DNA of 64,000 nt from Candidatus Brachybacterium merdavium (GTDB lineage: Bacteria; Actinomycetota; Actinomycetes; Actinomycetales; Dermabacteraceae), in assembly GCA_019118275.1 (NCBI GenBank), contig DWZH01000017.1, positions 1 to 64,000 of the forward strand, given 5' to 3'. The translations under genes were made by a program, and so were the position numbers. Shown piece after piece: positions 9,149 through 17,258 of this stretch. Under the pieces are notes generated by a model that worked only from the letters and a program-made list of their open reading frames with translations, had not been told where the DNA came from and searched no databases. Each line of letters starts with the position of its first letter. The stretch's first letter is position 1.

Positions 9149-10288
9149 TCAGAGGAACTCGCGCAGATGATCGGGCAGGCCGCCCGCGAACCAGCCGGCG
9201 ACCTCGCTCGCGTAGTAGGTCAGCACGGTCGATGCGCCGGCCCGCCGGAAGGCGAGCAACGACTCGAGGATCACCCGATCGCGGTCGACCCAGCCGTTGG
9301 CAGCGGCCGCCTCGACCATCGCATACTCGCCGGAGACCTGATAAGCGCCGACGGGAACCGGCGACGCCTCCGCCACGTCCCGCAGCACATCGAGGTAGGG
9401 CAGACCGGGCTTGACCATCACCAGGTCCGCTCCCTCGGCCACATCCAGCTCCAGCTCCCGCAGCGCCTCGCGGCCGTTGGCGGGATCCTGCTGGTAGGTG
9501 CGGCGGTCGCCCTGCAGCGAGGAGCCCACCGCTTCACGGAACGGGCCGTAGAAGGCCGAGGCGTACTTGGCGGTGTAGGCGTACAGCGCCACATCCAGGT
9601 GCCCTTCGGCATCGAGGGCATCGCGGACCGCGGCGATCTGGCCGTCCATCATGCCCGAGGGTCCCAGCAGGTGCGCGCCGGCCTCGGCCTGCGCGAGGGC
9701 CATCTCGCGGTAACGGATCAGCGTGGAGTCGTTGTCGACCCGGCCGCGTTCATCGAGCACGCCACAGTGGCCGTGATCGGTGAACTCGTCCAGGCACAGA
9801 TCGGCCATGATCACCGTCGAGTCGCCGAGCTCGAAGCGCAGCCGGGCCAGGGCCTGGTTCAGCACCCCCTCGGGGTCGCTCGCGCCGGAACCGAGGGCGT
9901 CCTTGTGCTCGGGCACGCCGAACAGCATCAGCCCGCCCACACCGCGCTCGACGGCCTCGGTGGCGGCTCGTACCAGGGAGTCCATCGTGTGCTGGACGAC
10001 GCCCGGCATCGAGCTGATCGGCCGGTTCTCGCTGGCGCCCTCGCGCACGAACATCGGCAGCACCAGATCCGCGGGCCGCAGGGCCTGTTCGCGCACCAGG
10101 GAGCGCATCGCGGCCGATGTGCGCAGCCGGCGCGGCCGCTCGGCCGGGGCGAGGGCAGGGGGCAGGGGTGCGGACTGCGAAACGGACGCGGACGACGACA
10201 TCGGCGACGCGGACGACGAAGACGACGCGGACGACGCGGACGACGAGGATGACGACGACGAGGATGACGCGGACGGAGAGGCGGTCAC
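9149..10288 (-). CDS. hemB: Porphobilinogen synthase (ALA dehydratase)
   Basis: This 379-residue enzyme condenses two 5-aminolevulinate molecules to porphobilinogen. The two Schiff-base lysines are in [14 protein letters not shown] and [15 protein letters not shown]. The metal region reads [14 protein letters not shown], the actinobacterial form with Asp in place of the middle Cys of the classic zinc triad. The first ~45 residues are an extension not needed for the fold, including a run of mostly serine (residues about 6-27) encoded by a gac/gat-rich microsatellite on the plus strand. The GTG start overlaps the hemD stop by four bases (GTGA), which supports translational coupling and this start; an internal Met (about residue 30) is an alternative. 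Confidence 0.93.
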   Translation of the reverse strand: MTASPSASSSSSSSSSSASSASSSSSASPMSSSASVSQSAPLPPALAPAERPRRLRTSAAMRSLVREQALRPADLVLPMFVREGASENRPISSMPGVVQHTMDSLVRAATEAVERGVGGLMLFGVPEHKDALGSGASDPEGVLNQALARLRFELGDSTVIMADLCLDEFTDHGHCGVLDERGRVDNDSTLIRYREMALAQAEAGAHLLGPSGMMDGQIAAVRDALDAEGHLDVALYAYTAKYASAFYGPFREAVGSSLQGDRRTYQQDPANGREALRELELDVAEGADLVMVKPGLPYLDVLRDVAEASPVPVGAYQVSGEYAMVEAAAANGWVDRDRVILESLLAFRRAGASTVLTYYASEVAGWFAGGLPDHLREFL

Positions 10289-11196
10289 GAGGACTCCTTC
10301 GAACGGGATGGGCGCAGGCTGTGGTCGGCCACGGCCTGCCGGACGGCATGGGCGAGGGCGGCATTGTCTGGCGAGCCGGCCTGCACGGTGACGGTGAGCC
10401 CGGCGGCACGTGCCCCCGCGCTGGTGGGATCACCGATGGTGACCACGGATGTGGAGGGATCCACTCCGGCGGCGGCCGCGAGCCGGGCGAGCATCGGGCT
10501 GGTCAGTACGACCGCGGCGTATCGGCCCGCGGGCAGACCGCCCGCGACCTCCGCGGGCAGCTCGATGGATTCGGGGCGATAGGCGACCGTGCGGCGCACC
10601 CGGTAGCCCTTCGCCGTCAGTCCCGCCGGGACGGTCGAGGAGGCTGCGGCGGAGGCCGGGAACCACAGCAGCTCTCCACCGGCCGACGGGGGCATCTGCT
10701 CGACGAGAGCGGCCCCGGAGCCGCCGGCGATCTCGTCGGCCCGTACCCCCGCAGCGGCCAGAGCGGCAGCGGTGCCCCTGCCGACGGCGATCACGCGTGT
10801 CGTCGAGGGGACGATCACCTGGCCCGCCGCGGTGGACGTGGCGGCGGCCGCCAGTGCCTCGATGGTGGTGCGGCTGGTCACGACCAGGTGGGAGAAGGCC
10901 CCATCGGCGAGGTCGGTCAGATCGTCGCGCAGCTCGGAGGGCTCGGCGAGGACCAATTGCAGGAACGGGCAGTGCTCGACGAGGAACCCGTCGGCCTCGA
11001 GTCGTTCCACCAGCTCCTGGCCACGCCCGGCCGGGCGGGCCACCAGGATCGGCCGACGGTCCGGCCCGTCCGCGTCGGCGGTGGCGCCCCGCGCGGGCTG
11101 GGCTCCCTGCACGTCCGGCGCGGTTGGGACGTCCTGCGCCTCCGGCACGCTCTGCGCTCCCCGCACGTCCTGCGCCTCCGGCACCTCATCACTCAC
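10285..11196 (-). CDS. hemD: Uroporphyrinogen-III synthase
   Basis: This 303-residue enzyme cyclises hydroxymethylbilane to uroporphyrinogen III. Sequence conservation is low in this family; recognisable parts are RPILVARPAGRGQELVERL, HLVVTSRTTIEAL, VIAVGRGTAAAL, the second half YAAVVLTSPMLARL and VVTIGDPTSAGARAAGL. The first ~35 residues are a repeat-rich leader (EAQDV-, VPEAQDV-, TAPDVQGAQ) that lies outside the catalytic fold. Position between hemC and hemB, with GTGA overlaps at both ends, makes the assignment secure. Confidence 0.9.
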   Translation of the reverse strand: MSDEVPEAQDVRGAQSVPEAQDVPTAPDVQGAQPARGATADADGPDRRPILVARPAGRGQELVERLEADGFLVEHCPFLQLVLAEPSELRDDLTDLADGAFSHLVVTSRTTIEALAAAATSTAAGQVIVPSTTRVIAVGRGTAAALAAAGVRADEIAGGSGAALVEQMPPSAGGELLWFPASAAASSTVPAGLTAKGYRVRRTVAYRPESIELPAEVAGGLPAGRYAAVVLTSPMLARLAAAAGVDPSTSVVTIGDPTSAGARAAGLTVTVQAGSPDNAALAHAVRQAVADHSLRPSRSKESS

Positions 11197-12281
11197 GCTT
11201 TCGCCTCCGCGAGGATCTCACCGGCCCCGCCCTCCAGCAGGCTCGCGGCGAGGTCGGCCCCAAGGACCATGGGCACCGAGCCCTCACCCGAGGCGGCGTC
11301 GGCGGTCACGTCGAAGGGCGCGGAGCTCTCCGACTCGACCACGCGGGTGCCGTCGGGCCGGATCGTCAGGGCCCGCAGCCGTAGCGCGCCGTCCTCGATC
11401 TGGGCGAAGGCCGCGACGGGGGCGGAGCAGCCCGCTTCCAGCGTGCGCAGCAGCGCACGTTCGGCGGTGACCGCCGCCCGGGTGGCCCGATCATCCACCG
11501 CGGCGAGCCGTGCGGCGAACCAGGCGGGCGCATCTGCCTCGGCCCGGCCGTCGGCCCCAGCCCTGGCGTCGGCGCTGGTACCGGCATCGGCCCCACCGTC
11601 GGGGGCCGGGCCGTCCCCACCGTCGGGGGCCGGGCCGTCCGCACCGCGGAGGGCGTGCGCGGCGACTTCCACCGCCAGGGCGCCCTGGGCGGGTGCCGGC
11701 AGCATCACCTCCACGGGCAGCAGCTCGCTGATCACCTCGTCGCGGCCCACGCGCTGCAGCCCGGAGGCGGCCAGCACCACCGCGTCCAGGTCCGCATCCT
11801 CACCCAGGGCCCGTGCCAGGCGCGTTTCGACGTTGCCGCGGATCGCGGTGACTTCCAGGTCAGGACGGGCGCGCAGCAGCTGCGCCGCCCGGCGCGGGGA
11901 CCCGGTGCCGATCTTCGCGCCGGCGGGCAGCTGCAAGAGCGTCATCCCATCCCGGGCGCAGAGGGCGTCGCGCGGCTCCTCCCGTGCCGGGATGCAGGCC
12001 AGGGTGATCTCCTCCAGCGGCGTGGTGGGCAGGTCCTTGCAGGAGTGGACGATCACGTCGACCTCCCCGTCCAGCAGGGCCTGGCGCACCGCGGTGACGA
12101 ACACGCCGGTGCCGCCGATCTGCGAGAGCAGACTGGTGCGGTCGACGTCGCCGCGGGTGCTGACGTGCACCAGCTCCACCTCGTGCCCGGTGCCCTCGAC
12201 CAGCGCGGCGCCGACCTGCCCCGACTGGGTCAGGGCCAGCGTCGAGGCGCGGGTGCCGATCCGCAGCGGTGCCGCGCTCAC
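11193..12281 (-). CDS. hemC: Hydroxymethylbilane synthase
   Basis: This 362-residue porphobilinogen deaminase polymerises four porphobilinogens. It starts with RIGTRASTLALTQSGQVG; HSCKDLPTTP and GTGSPRRAAQLL are conserved. The dipyrromethane cofactor cysteine is in LEAGCSAPVAAFA. Between the last two domains is a ~45-residue Ala/Gly/Asp-rich insertion coded by a tandem DNA repeat (two GPAPDGG copies). The GTG start overlaps the cpfC stop (GTGA); the open frame upstream of it is the shadow of cpfC and was not used. Confidence 0.94.
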   Translation of the reverse strand: MSAAPLRIGTRASTLALTQSGQVGAALVEGTGHEVELVHVSTRGDVDRTSLLSQIGGTGVFVTAVRQALLDGEVDVIVHSCKDLPTTPLEEITLACIPAREEPRDALCARDGMTLLQLPAGAKIGTGSPRRAAQLLRARPDLEVTAIRGNVETRLARALGEDADLDAVVLAASGLQRVGRDEVISELLPVEVMLPAPAQGALAVEVAAHALRGADGPAPDGGDGPAPDGGADAGTSADARAGADGRAEADAPAWFAARLAAVDDRATRAAVTAERALLRTLEAGCSAPVAAFAQIEDGALRLRALTIRPDGTRVVESESSAPFDVTADAASGEGSVPMVLGADLAASLLEGGAGEILAEAKA

Positions 12282-13423
12282 TTCTCCTCCCGCAGCATCG
12301 CCGCGATCTCCTCGAGCGAGTTGATCGGCTGCTCGAGTGGCACCGCCTGGGAGGCGTTGACCTGGCAGCAGTTGTGCCCGCACACGTCGTCGACCGGCCC
12401 CAGCTCGGTGACCGCGACCCGCTCGCGCGAGGGATCCAGGTGCTCGGCCACGATGTCGGCCAGGGCCGCGATGAACCGCGGGTCGCCGCCGGAGGTGGCC
12501 ACGCGGCGGAAGGCCAGCTGCTGCTCCTCGGCCGACTCCTTCGCCTCGGTGTCCAGGTCCCAGATCACCTCGACGTGGTCGGTGACGAAACCGATCGGCA
12601 CCACCACCACTGCATCGGCCGAGCCCTGCGTGCCGATCTCCTCGATCACATCGTTGATGTCGGGCTCGAGCCACGGCACGTGCGGCGAGCCCGAGCGCGA
12701 CTGGTAGACCAGCTGCCACTCGGGCAGCTCGGTGCCCGTCTCGCCCAGCTGCTCCATCACGTAGCGGCAGGCCGCCAGATGCTGGGCGACGTACCAGCCG
12801 CCCTGACCGTCGGCTCCCGCCCCGGCCGGGCCGGAGGCCTCGGTCATCGCCAGCGGGATCGAGTGGGTGGAGAACAGCACCTTGACACGGCTCGCGTCAT
12901 GACCGGCGGCCGACAGATCGGTCACCGCCTCCCGCACCCCGTCCACGATCGGGTCGAGGAAACCGGGATGGTTGAAGTAGGAGCGGGACTTCTCGATGCT
13001 GACCTCGCCGAGCAGACCGGCCTCGTCCAGACGGCGGGCGAAGTCCTCGCGGTACTGACGGCAACCCGAGTACGAGGAGTAGGCGCTGGTGATCAGGCCC
13101 AGCACCCGACGGTGGCCATCGGCGTGCAGGGAGGACAGGGCGTCGGCCGTGTAGGGCTTCCAGTTGCGGTTGCCGAAGTAGATCGGCAGCCGCAGGTCCC
13201 GCTCGGCCAGCTCGCTCTCCAGTCCCGCGATGAGGGCGCGGTTCTGCTCGTTGATGGGGGAGCGGCCGCCCAGGGCGCGGTAGTGCTCGGCGACCTCCTT
13301 GAGCCGCTCATCGGGCACGCCGCGCCCGGCGGTGACGTTGCGCAGGAAGGGGATGACGTCGTCCTGGCCCTCGGGGCCGCCGAAGGAGGCGAACAGGATC
13401 GCGTCGTAGGTAGGAGTGCTCAT
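12278..13423 (-). CDS. cpfC: Coproporphyrin III ferrochelatase
   Basis: This 381-residue ferrochelatase inserts Fe2+ into coproporphyrin III in the Gram-positive pathway. Features include ILFASFGGPEG, the substrate-loop TSAYSSYSGCRQYRED, the metal-site LFSTHSIP and the C-terminal VCGHNCCQVN. The cysteine of SSYSGC and the C-terminal cysteine group fit the [2Fe-2S] cluster seen in actinobacterial ferrochelatases. The ATG at 13423 is the family start; a longer low-complexity frame upstream is spurious. It follows chdC after 142 bases of G/C-rich degenerate repeat. Confidence 0.94.
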   Translation of the reverse strand: MSTPTYDAILFASFGGPEGQDDVIPFLRNVTAGRGVPDERLKEVAEHYRALGGRSPINEQNRALIAGLESELAERDLRLPIYFGNRNWKPYTADALSSLHADGHRRVLGLITSAYSSYSGCRQYREDFARRLDEAGLLGEVSIEKSRSYFNHPGFLDPIVDGVREAVTDLSAAGHDASRVKVLFSTHSIPLAMTEASGPAGAGADGQGGWYVAQHLAACRYVMEQLGETGTELPEWQLVYQSRSGSPHVPWLEPDINDVIEEIGTQGSADAVVVVPIGFVTDHVEVIWDLDTEAKESAEEQQLAFRRVATSGGDPRFIAALADIVAEHLDPSRERVAVTELGPVDDVCGHNCCQVNASQAVPLEQPINSLEEIAAMLREEK

Positions 13424-13565
13424 CGAAGTCTCTCTGTGAGTCGGAGGATCAGGTGGGCCGACGGGGCCGGCGGGGCTGGCCGAGCCGACGGGACGACGGA
13501 TCGGACGGGGCCGGTGGGGCTGCCCGGGCTGGCCGGGCACGTCCCCGCCCCGGCCCCGTCACCGT

Positions 13566-14351
13566 TCAGGCCAGCAGCGCGGCCACGTCCGCGGTCGCGG
13601 CCAACCGGCGGCCGGTGTGGAAGGGCAGCTCGTCGCGCACGTGCAGACGGGCCTTCGAGTAGCGCAGGTGGCGCATCATGTCGACGAGGTCGTGGAGGTC
13701 ATCGGCCTCGAAGGACAGCAGCCACTCGTAGTCACCGAGCGCGAAGGCGGCCACGGTGTTGGCATTGACCTGCGGGAAGTCGCGGCCGAGCATCCCGTGC
13801 TCCTTGAGCAGGTGGCGGCGCTCCTCATCGGGCAGCAGGTACCACTCGTAGCTGCGTACGAAGGGGTAGACCGTGATCCATTCCTTGCGCTCGAACTCGG
13901 GGACCATGAAGGAGGGCACGTGGCCGCGGGAGAACTCGGCCATGCGGTGCACGCCGACCCCGGCCCACTCCCGGTGCAGCCAGGTCGCAGCCAGGGAGCT
14001 CTCGAACTCGCGCAGCGCGGCCTGCAACCCGGCCGGATCCTCGGCGGCCATCCAGACCATCAGGTCGTCCTCTGCGCGGAACCCGGAGACGTCGTAGAAG
14101 CCCAGGACCTCCACCCCGGACTCGGAGGCCGACTCCATCAGGCGGACCGTGTCGGTCAGGGACTGCTCGATCTGCTCGGTCGTCACCTCCCCGTCCTCGG
14201 TCAGCCCGGACAGACGGCGGAACACGGTGTAGCTGGTGTAGCGGGTGGTCTGGGCGACCGCCTCGACATCGGCGTGGGAGCCGGAATCGGCGCGGCCCGG
14301 GGCGCCCTCGGGGTCGCTGGACGCGGGGCCGGGGTGGCGGATGCTGCTCAT
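13566..14351 (-). CDS. chdC: Coproheme decarboxylase (HemQ)
   Basis: A 261-residue member of the chlorite-dismutase superfamily that oxidatively decarboxylates coproheme III to haem b, the last step of the coproporphyrin-dependent route. The catalytic tyrosine is expected in VYPFVRSYEWYLLP, and the probable haem-ligand histidine in MMRHLRYSKARLHV. The N-terminal ~30 residues are variable. The ATG overlaps the cgoX stop (ATGA). Lack of the chlorite dismutase distal arginine context, and the haem operon setting, favour ChdC over a chlorite detoxifying enzyme. Confidence 0.94.
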   Translation of the reverse strand: MSSIRHPGPASSDPEGAPGRADSGSHADVEAVAQTTRYTSYTVFRRLSGLTEDGEVTTEQIEQSLTDTVRLMESASESGVEVLGFYDVSGFRAEDDLMVWMAAEDPAGLQAALREFESSLAATWLHREWAGVGVHRMAEFSRGHVPSFMVPEFERKEWITVYPFVRSYEWYLLPDEERRHLLKEHGMLGRDFPQVNANTVAAFALGDYEWLLSFEADDLHDLVDMMRHLRYSKARLHVRDELPFHTGRRLAATADVAALLA

Positions 14352-15964
14352 CGGTGATGTCCTTCCATGAGAGAGTTCTGGGTCTTCTGGGGGGTCTGGG
14401 TCTTCTGGGTGGTCTGGGTCGTCGTGTCAGCGGCGGCGTCGTCGGCGCGGACGATCGCGTCGATGCCGGTGCCGGCTCTCCAGGAGCCGACGAGTTCAAG
14501 GGCGGGTTCGGCCGCGAGCAGCCCGGTCAGCGTCTCCAGCGCGGCGCGGTGGCCGGGCCGGGCCTGGCGCATGGCGCGGTCCCAGTCGATCACGCGGGAC
14601 TCGATCAGCTGCTCGGCCCGGAGGGGGACCCCGAGGATCGCCGAGGCGTCCGCGAGGGCCAGATCGACGATGCCCTCGGGCGCCGGGAGGGCCTCGCCGG
14701 GGCGCCCGTAGGACAGCCGCACCACATGCGGGGAGCCGGCAGTGGCCAGCGCCTCGCGGGCCAGACGCTGGACGTGCTCCCACTTGGCGGTGGCATGGGT
14801 CAGGGCCTTCGCGGTGATCCCGGCGGTACCCGGCGCGACCAGCGCACCGGTGCCCGAGGGGAAGCCGTCCAGGGCCGGGGCGTCGAGCACCAGGGCCACC
14901 AGCCGCACCCGCGCCGAGGGGGCGGACGGGATCGCCGCGGAGATCGTGGGGGCGGCGTCCGCCAGCAGCTCGCCCGCGACATCGGGCGGGCAGGCCAGCA
15001 CCAGGTGGTCGGCGCCCAGGCGCTCGCCGCGGGAGGTGACGACGCTCCAGCGGCGGGCGGGCTCTTCCCGGGCGCCCTCCCCGACGGCGTCCAGTTCGGG
15101 AGAGTCCGGCCAGACGGCGTCCTGTTCGGGGGAGTGCTGTTCGGGGTAGTCCTGCTCGGGGGAGTCCGGCTCGACGGCGTTCTGCTCGGTCTCCCCGGGC
15201 TGGATGACCCCCGGTTCGATGCGCGTGACCCTCACCCCCGTCCGCAGGATCCCGCCGTCCTCGAGGATGCCACTGGCCAGGGTCTTCGGCAGCGCCGCCA
15301 TCGTCGGGGCCACGGCGTGAACCCGGGTGCCGGCGCTCGCCGTGGACCGACCCCGGATCCGCCGCACCGCCCTGATCAGGGAGCCGCCCCGGTCCAGGGC
15401 GGCCGCCAGCTGCGGGGAGGCAGTGGCGAACTCGAGCACGTCCGGGTCGGCGGAATGGACCCCGCCGACGATGGGAGCGACCAGCCGGTCGGCCACCCGG
15501 CGGCCCAGCCGCTTGCGCACCAGCTCCTCGACGGTCGCGCCGGGACGGTTGCCGTACCGGGCCGGCAGGAAGCGCTCCAGGCTCGCCCGCAGGGACCCGG
15601 CCGTGCCCAGCACGGCCCGGACGTCGGCCGCGAGCGGCCGGCCCGGGATGCCCAGCAGGGACGCCCCTGGAGCCCGGTGCACCCCGGCGTCGGAGACCAC
15701 GCGGCTGCCCAGCTCCTGACGCGGGGAGACGATCTGCCCACCCAGCCCGAGCTCCTCGAGCAGGGCGTCGACCGCGCCGGACGCCGTCGAGTAGGCCTCG
15801 GCGCCGATGTTCAGCTCCAGGCCCGCGACCTGGTCCGCGGCGATCGCCCCGCCGACGGCGGCCTCCTGCTCGAGCACCAGCACCTGGTCCCCGGCCCGCT
15901 GCCGCCGTCGGGCCGCCAGCAGGCCCGCGAGCCCGCCGCCGACGACCACGGTGCGCTGCCTCAT
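14348..15964 (-). CDS. cgoX: Coproporphyrinogen III oxidase (HemY type)
   Basis: A 538-residue FAD enzyme, longer than the usual ~470, that oxidises coproporphyrinogen III to coproporphyrin III. The dinucleotide motif VVVGGGLAGLLAARRR opens the protein; GGVHSADPDVLEFATASPQL and the C-terminal region ending near GSWRAGTGIDAIV are family-typical. Two low-complexity tracts explain the extra length. One is an internal acidic insertion with SPEQD-like pentads (coded about 15082-15200); the other is a C-terminal Thr/Gln tail (TTQKTQTPQKTQ). Both come from tandem DNA repeats. The start ATG overlaps the hemE stop (ATGA). Confidence 0.92.
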   Translation of the reverse strand: MRQRTVVVGGGLAGLLAARRRQRAGDQVLVLEQEAAVGGAIAADQVAGLELNIGAEAYSTASGAVDALLEELGLGGQIVSPRQELGSRVVSDAGVHRAPGASLLGIPGRPLAADVRAVLGTAGSLRASLERFLPARYGNRPGATVEELVRKRLGRRVADRLVAPIVGGVHSADPDVLEFATASPQLAAALDRGGSLIRAVRRIRGRSTASAGTRVHAVAPTMAALPKTLASGILEDGGILRTGVRVTRIEPGVIQPGETEQNAVEPDSPEQDYPEQHSPEQDAVWPDSPELDAVGEGAREEPARRWSVVTSRGERLGADHLVLACPPDVAGELLADAAPTISAAIPSAPSARVRLVALVLDAPALDGFPSGTGALVAPGTAGITAKALTHATAKWEHVQRLAREALATAGSPHVVRLSYGRPGEALPAPEGIVDLALADASAILGVPLRAEQLIESRVIDWDRAMRQARPGHRAALETLTGLLAAEPALELVGSWRAGTGIDAIVRADDAAADTTTQTTQKTQTPQKTQNSLMEGHHR

Positions 15965-17187
15965 GCCCGCTCCGCGGCGCTCGGGGCCTCGGGCTGGGAG
16001 TGCAGGTAGCTGACCAGGTCCGTGAGCACCTGCGGGTCCGCGTCCGGCGGGACGCCGTGGCCGAGATTGACCACGTGGCCGCTGGCCCCGGCGCCCGCGG
16101 CCAGCACCGCATCGGCCTCGGCGAAGCGGGCCTGCTCGGAGGTGAACAGCACGGCCGGGTCGATGTTGCCCTGCACCGGCGTGCCCTCGGGCAGGATCTC
16201 CAGGGCGTGGTCCAGCCGCAGCCGGTGGTCGATGCCCATCGCGGTCGCGCCCGCCTCCCACATCGGGGGCAGCAGGTGCGCGGCGCCCACCCCGAAGTGG
16301 GTGCGCGGCACCGGCAGATCCGCGACCTGACCGAACACGGCCGCGGAGTGCTGCTGGACGTGGGCGAGGTACATCTCCTCGCTCAGCGCACCGACCCAGG
16401 AGTCGAACAGCTGGACGGCCGAGGCCCCGGCCAGCACCTGGGCGCGCAGGAACCTGCCCGACAGCTCGGCGACCCAGGCCGCCAGACGCGCCCACACCTC
16501 GGGCTGGGAGCGCATCAGGGCGCGGGTGCGCAGGTGGTCCCGGCTGGGACCGCCCTCGACCATGTAGCTGGCCACCGTGAACGGGGCCCCGGCGAAACCG
16601 ATCAACGGGGTGGAGCCGAGCTCGGCGACGGTCCGCTGCACCGCCTCGCGGATCGGCTCGAGGGACTCCTCGTAGGCATCGCCGAGCGGGGGCAGGGCGT
16701 CGACGTCGGCCTCCGTGCGGATCGGATGCTCGAAGACCGGGCCGACCCCGGGCTGGATCTCCACCCTCAGGCCCGCCTGGCGGGCCGGGACCACGATGTC
16801 GGAGAAGAAGATCCCCGCATCGACGCCGTGGCGGCGCACCGGCTGGAGGGTGATCTCCGCGGCCATCTCCGGGCGCACGCAGGAATCCAGCATCGAGGTG
16901 CCCTCGCGCAGGGCACGGTACTCGGGCAGCGACCGGCCGGCCTGGCGCATGAACCACACGCTCGGCGGCGCATCGTGCCGCTGGCCGCGCAGCCGGCGCA
17001 GCAGCGGGGCACCGTCGGTGCCGCCCTCGGCGAGCGGGCGCCGCAGGGGATGGGACGGGGGCAGGATCGCCGTCTGTCCGGGGTCGCCTCCGACGACTCC
17101 GGGGGCCGGACAGGGATCTGACACACTGTCGTGCTGATCTGACATTGTGTCGTGAAAAGTGGGCTCTGACGTGCTGTTCTGTGTCAT
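15961..17187 (-). CDS. hemE: Uroporphyrinogen decarboxylase
   Basis: A 408-residue enzyme converting uroporphyrinogen III to coproporphyrinogen III, and the first gene of the minus-strand haem operon. The signature WFMRQAGRSLPEYR, then GFAGAPFTVASYMVEGG, FDSWVGALS and VVNLGHGVPPDADP are present. The N-terminal ~70 residues are variable and partly repetitive (HDTMSDQHDSVSD). The ATG at 17187 is preferred because a CACAAT hexamer lies nine bases upstream on the coding strand and no ribosome-binding site is visible, fitting a leaderless or near-leaderless message; ATGs at 17205 and 17145 are alternatives. Confidence 0.92.
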   Translation of the reverse strand: MTQNSTSEPTFHDTMSDQHDSVSDPCPAPGVVGGDPGQTAILPPSHPLRRPLAEGGTDGAPLLRRLRGQRHDAPPSVWFMRQAGRSLPEYRALREGTSMLDSCVRPEMAAEITLQPVRRHGVDAGIFFSDIVVPARQAGLRVEIQPGVGPVFEHPIRTEADVDALPPLGDAYEESLEPIREAVQRTVAELGSTPLIGFAGAPFTVASYMVEGGPSRDHLRTRALMRSQPEVWARLAAWVAELSGRFLRAQVLAGASAVQLFDSWVGALSEEMYLAHVQQHSAAVFGQVADLPVPRTHFGVGAAHLLPPMWEAGATAMGIDHRLRLDHALEILPEGTPVQGNIDPAVLFTSEQARFAEADAVLAAGAGASGHVVNLGHGVPPDADPQVLTDLVSYLHSQPEAPSAAERA

Positions 17188-17245
17188 GACGCACCTATTG
17201 TGCACATGCTTCCCGGGAAGGTCGTTCAGGGTCGGGGAGCGTGTT

Positions 17246-17251
17246 TAGACT
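17246..17251 (+). promoter_or_regulatory. -10 box for leaderless hemA
   Basis: TAGACT matches the actinobacterial TANNNT -10 consensus and ends seven bases before the hemA ATG at 17259. There is no ribosome-binding site in between, so transcription probably starts at or next to the ATG. A TTCAGG at 17225 is a weak -35 candidate with a 15-base spacer. Confidence 0.55.
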
Positions 17252-17258
17252 CGAGGTC

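Noticed and set aside
9149..10288. HemB lacking the middle cysteine of the zinc triad
   Set aside because: The [13 protein letters not shown] form is usual in actinobacterial HemB, so it is not a defect.
11655..12707. Long plus-strand frame opposite hemC and cpfC
   Set aside because: It is one of many long antisense frames caused by high GC; its composition is non-protein-like and hemC is unambiguous.
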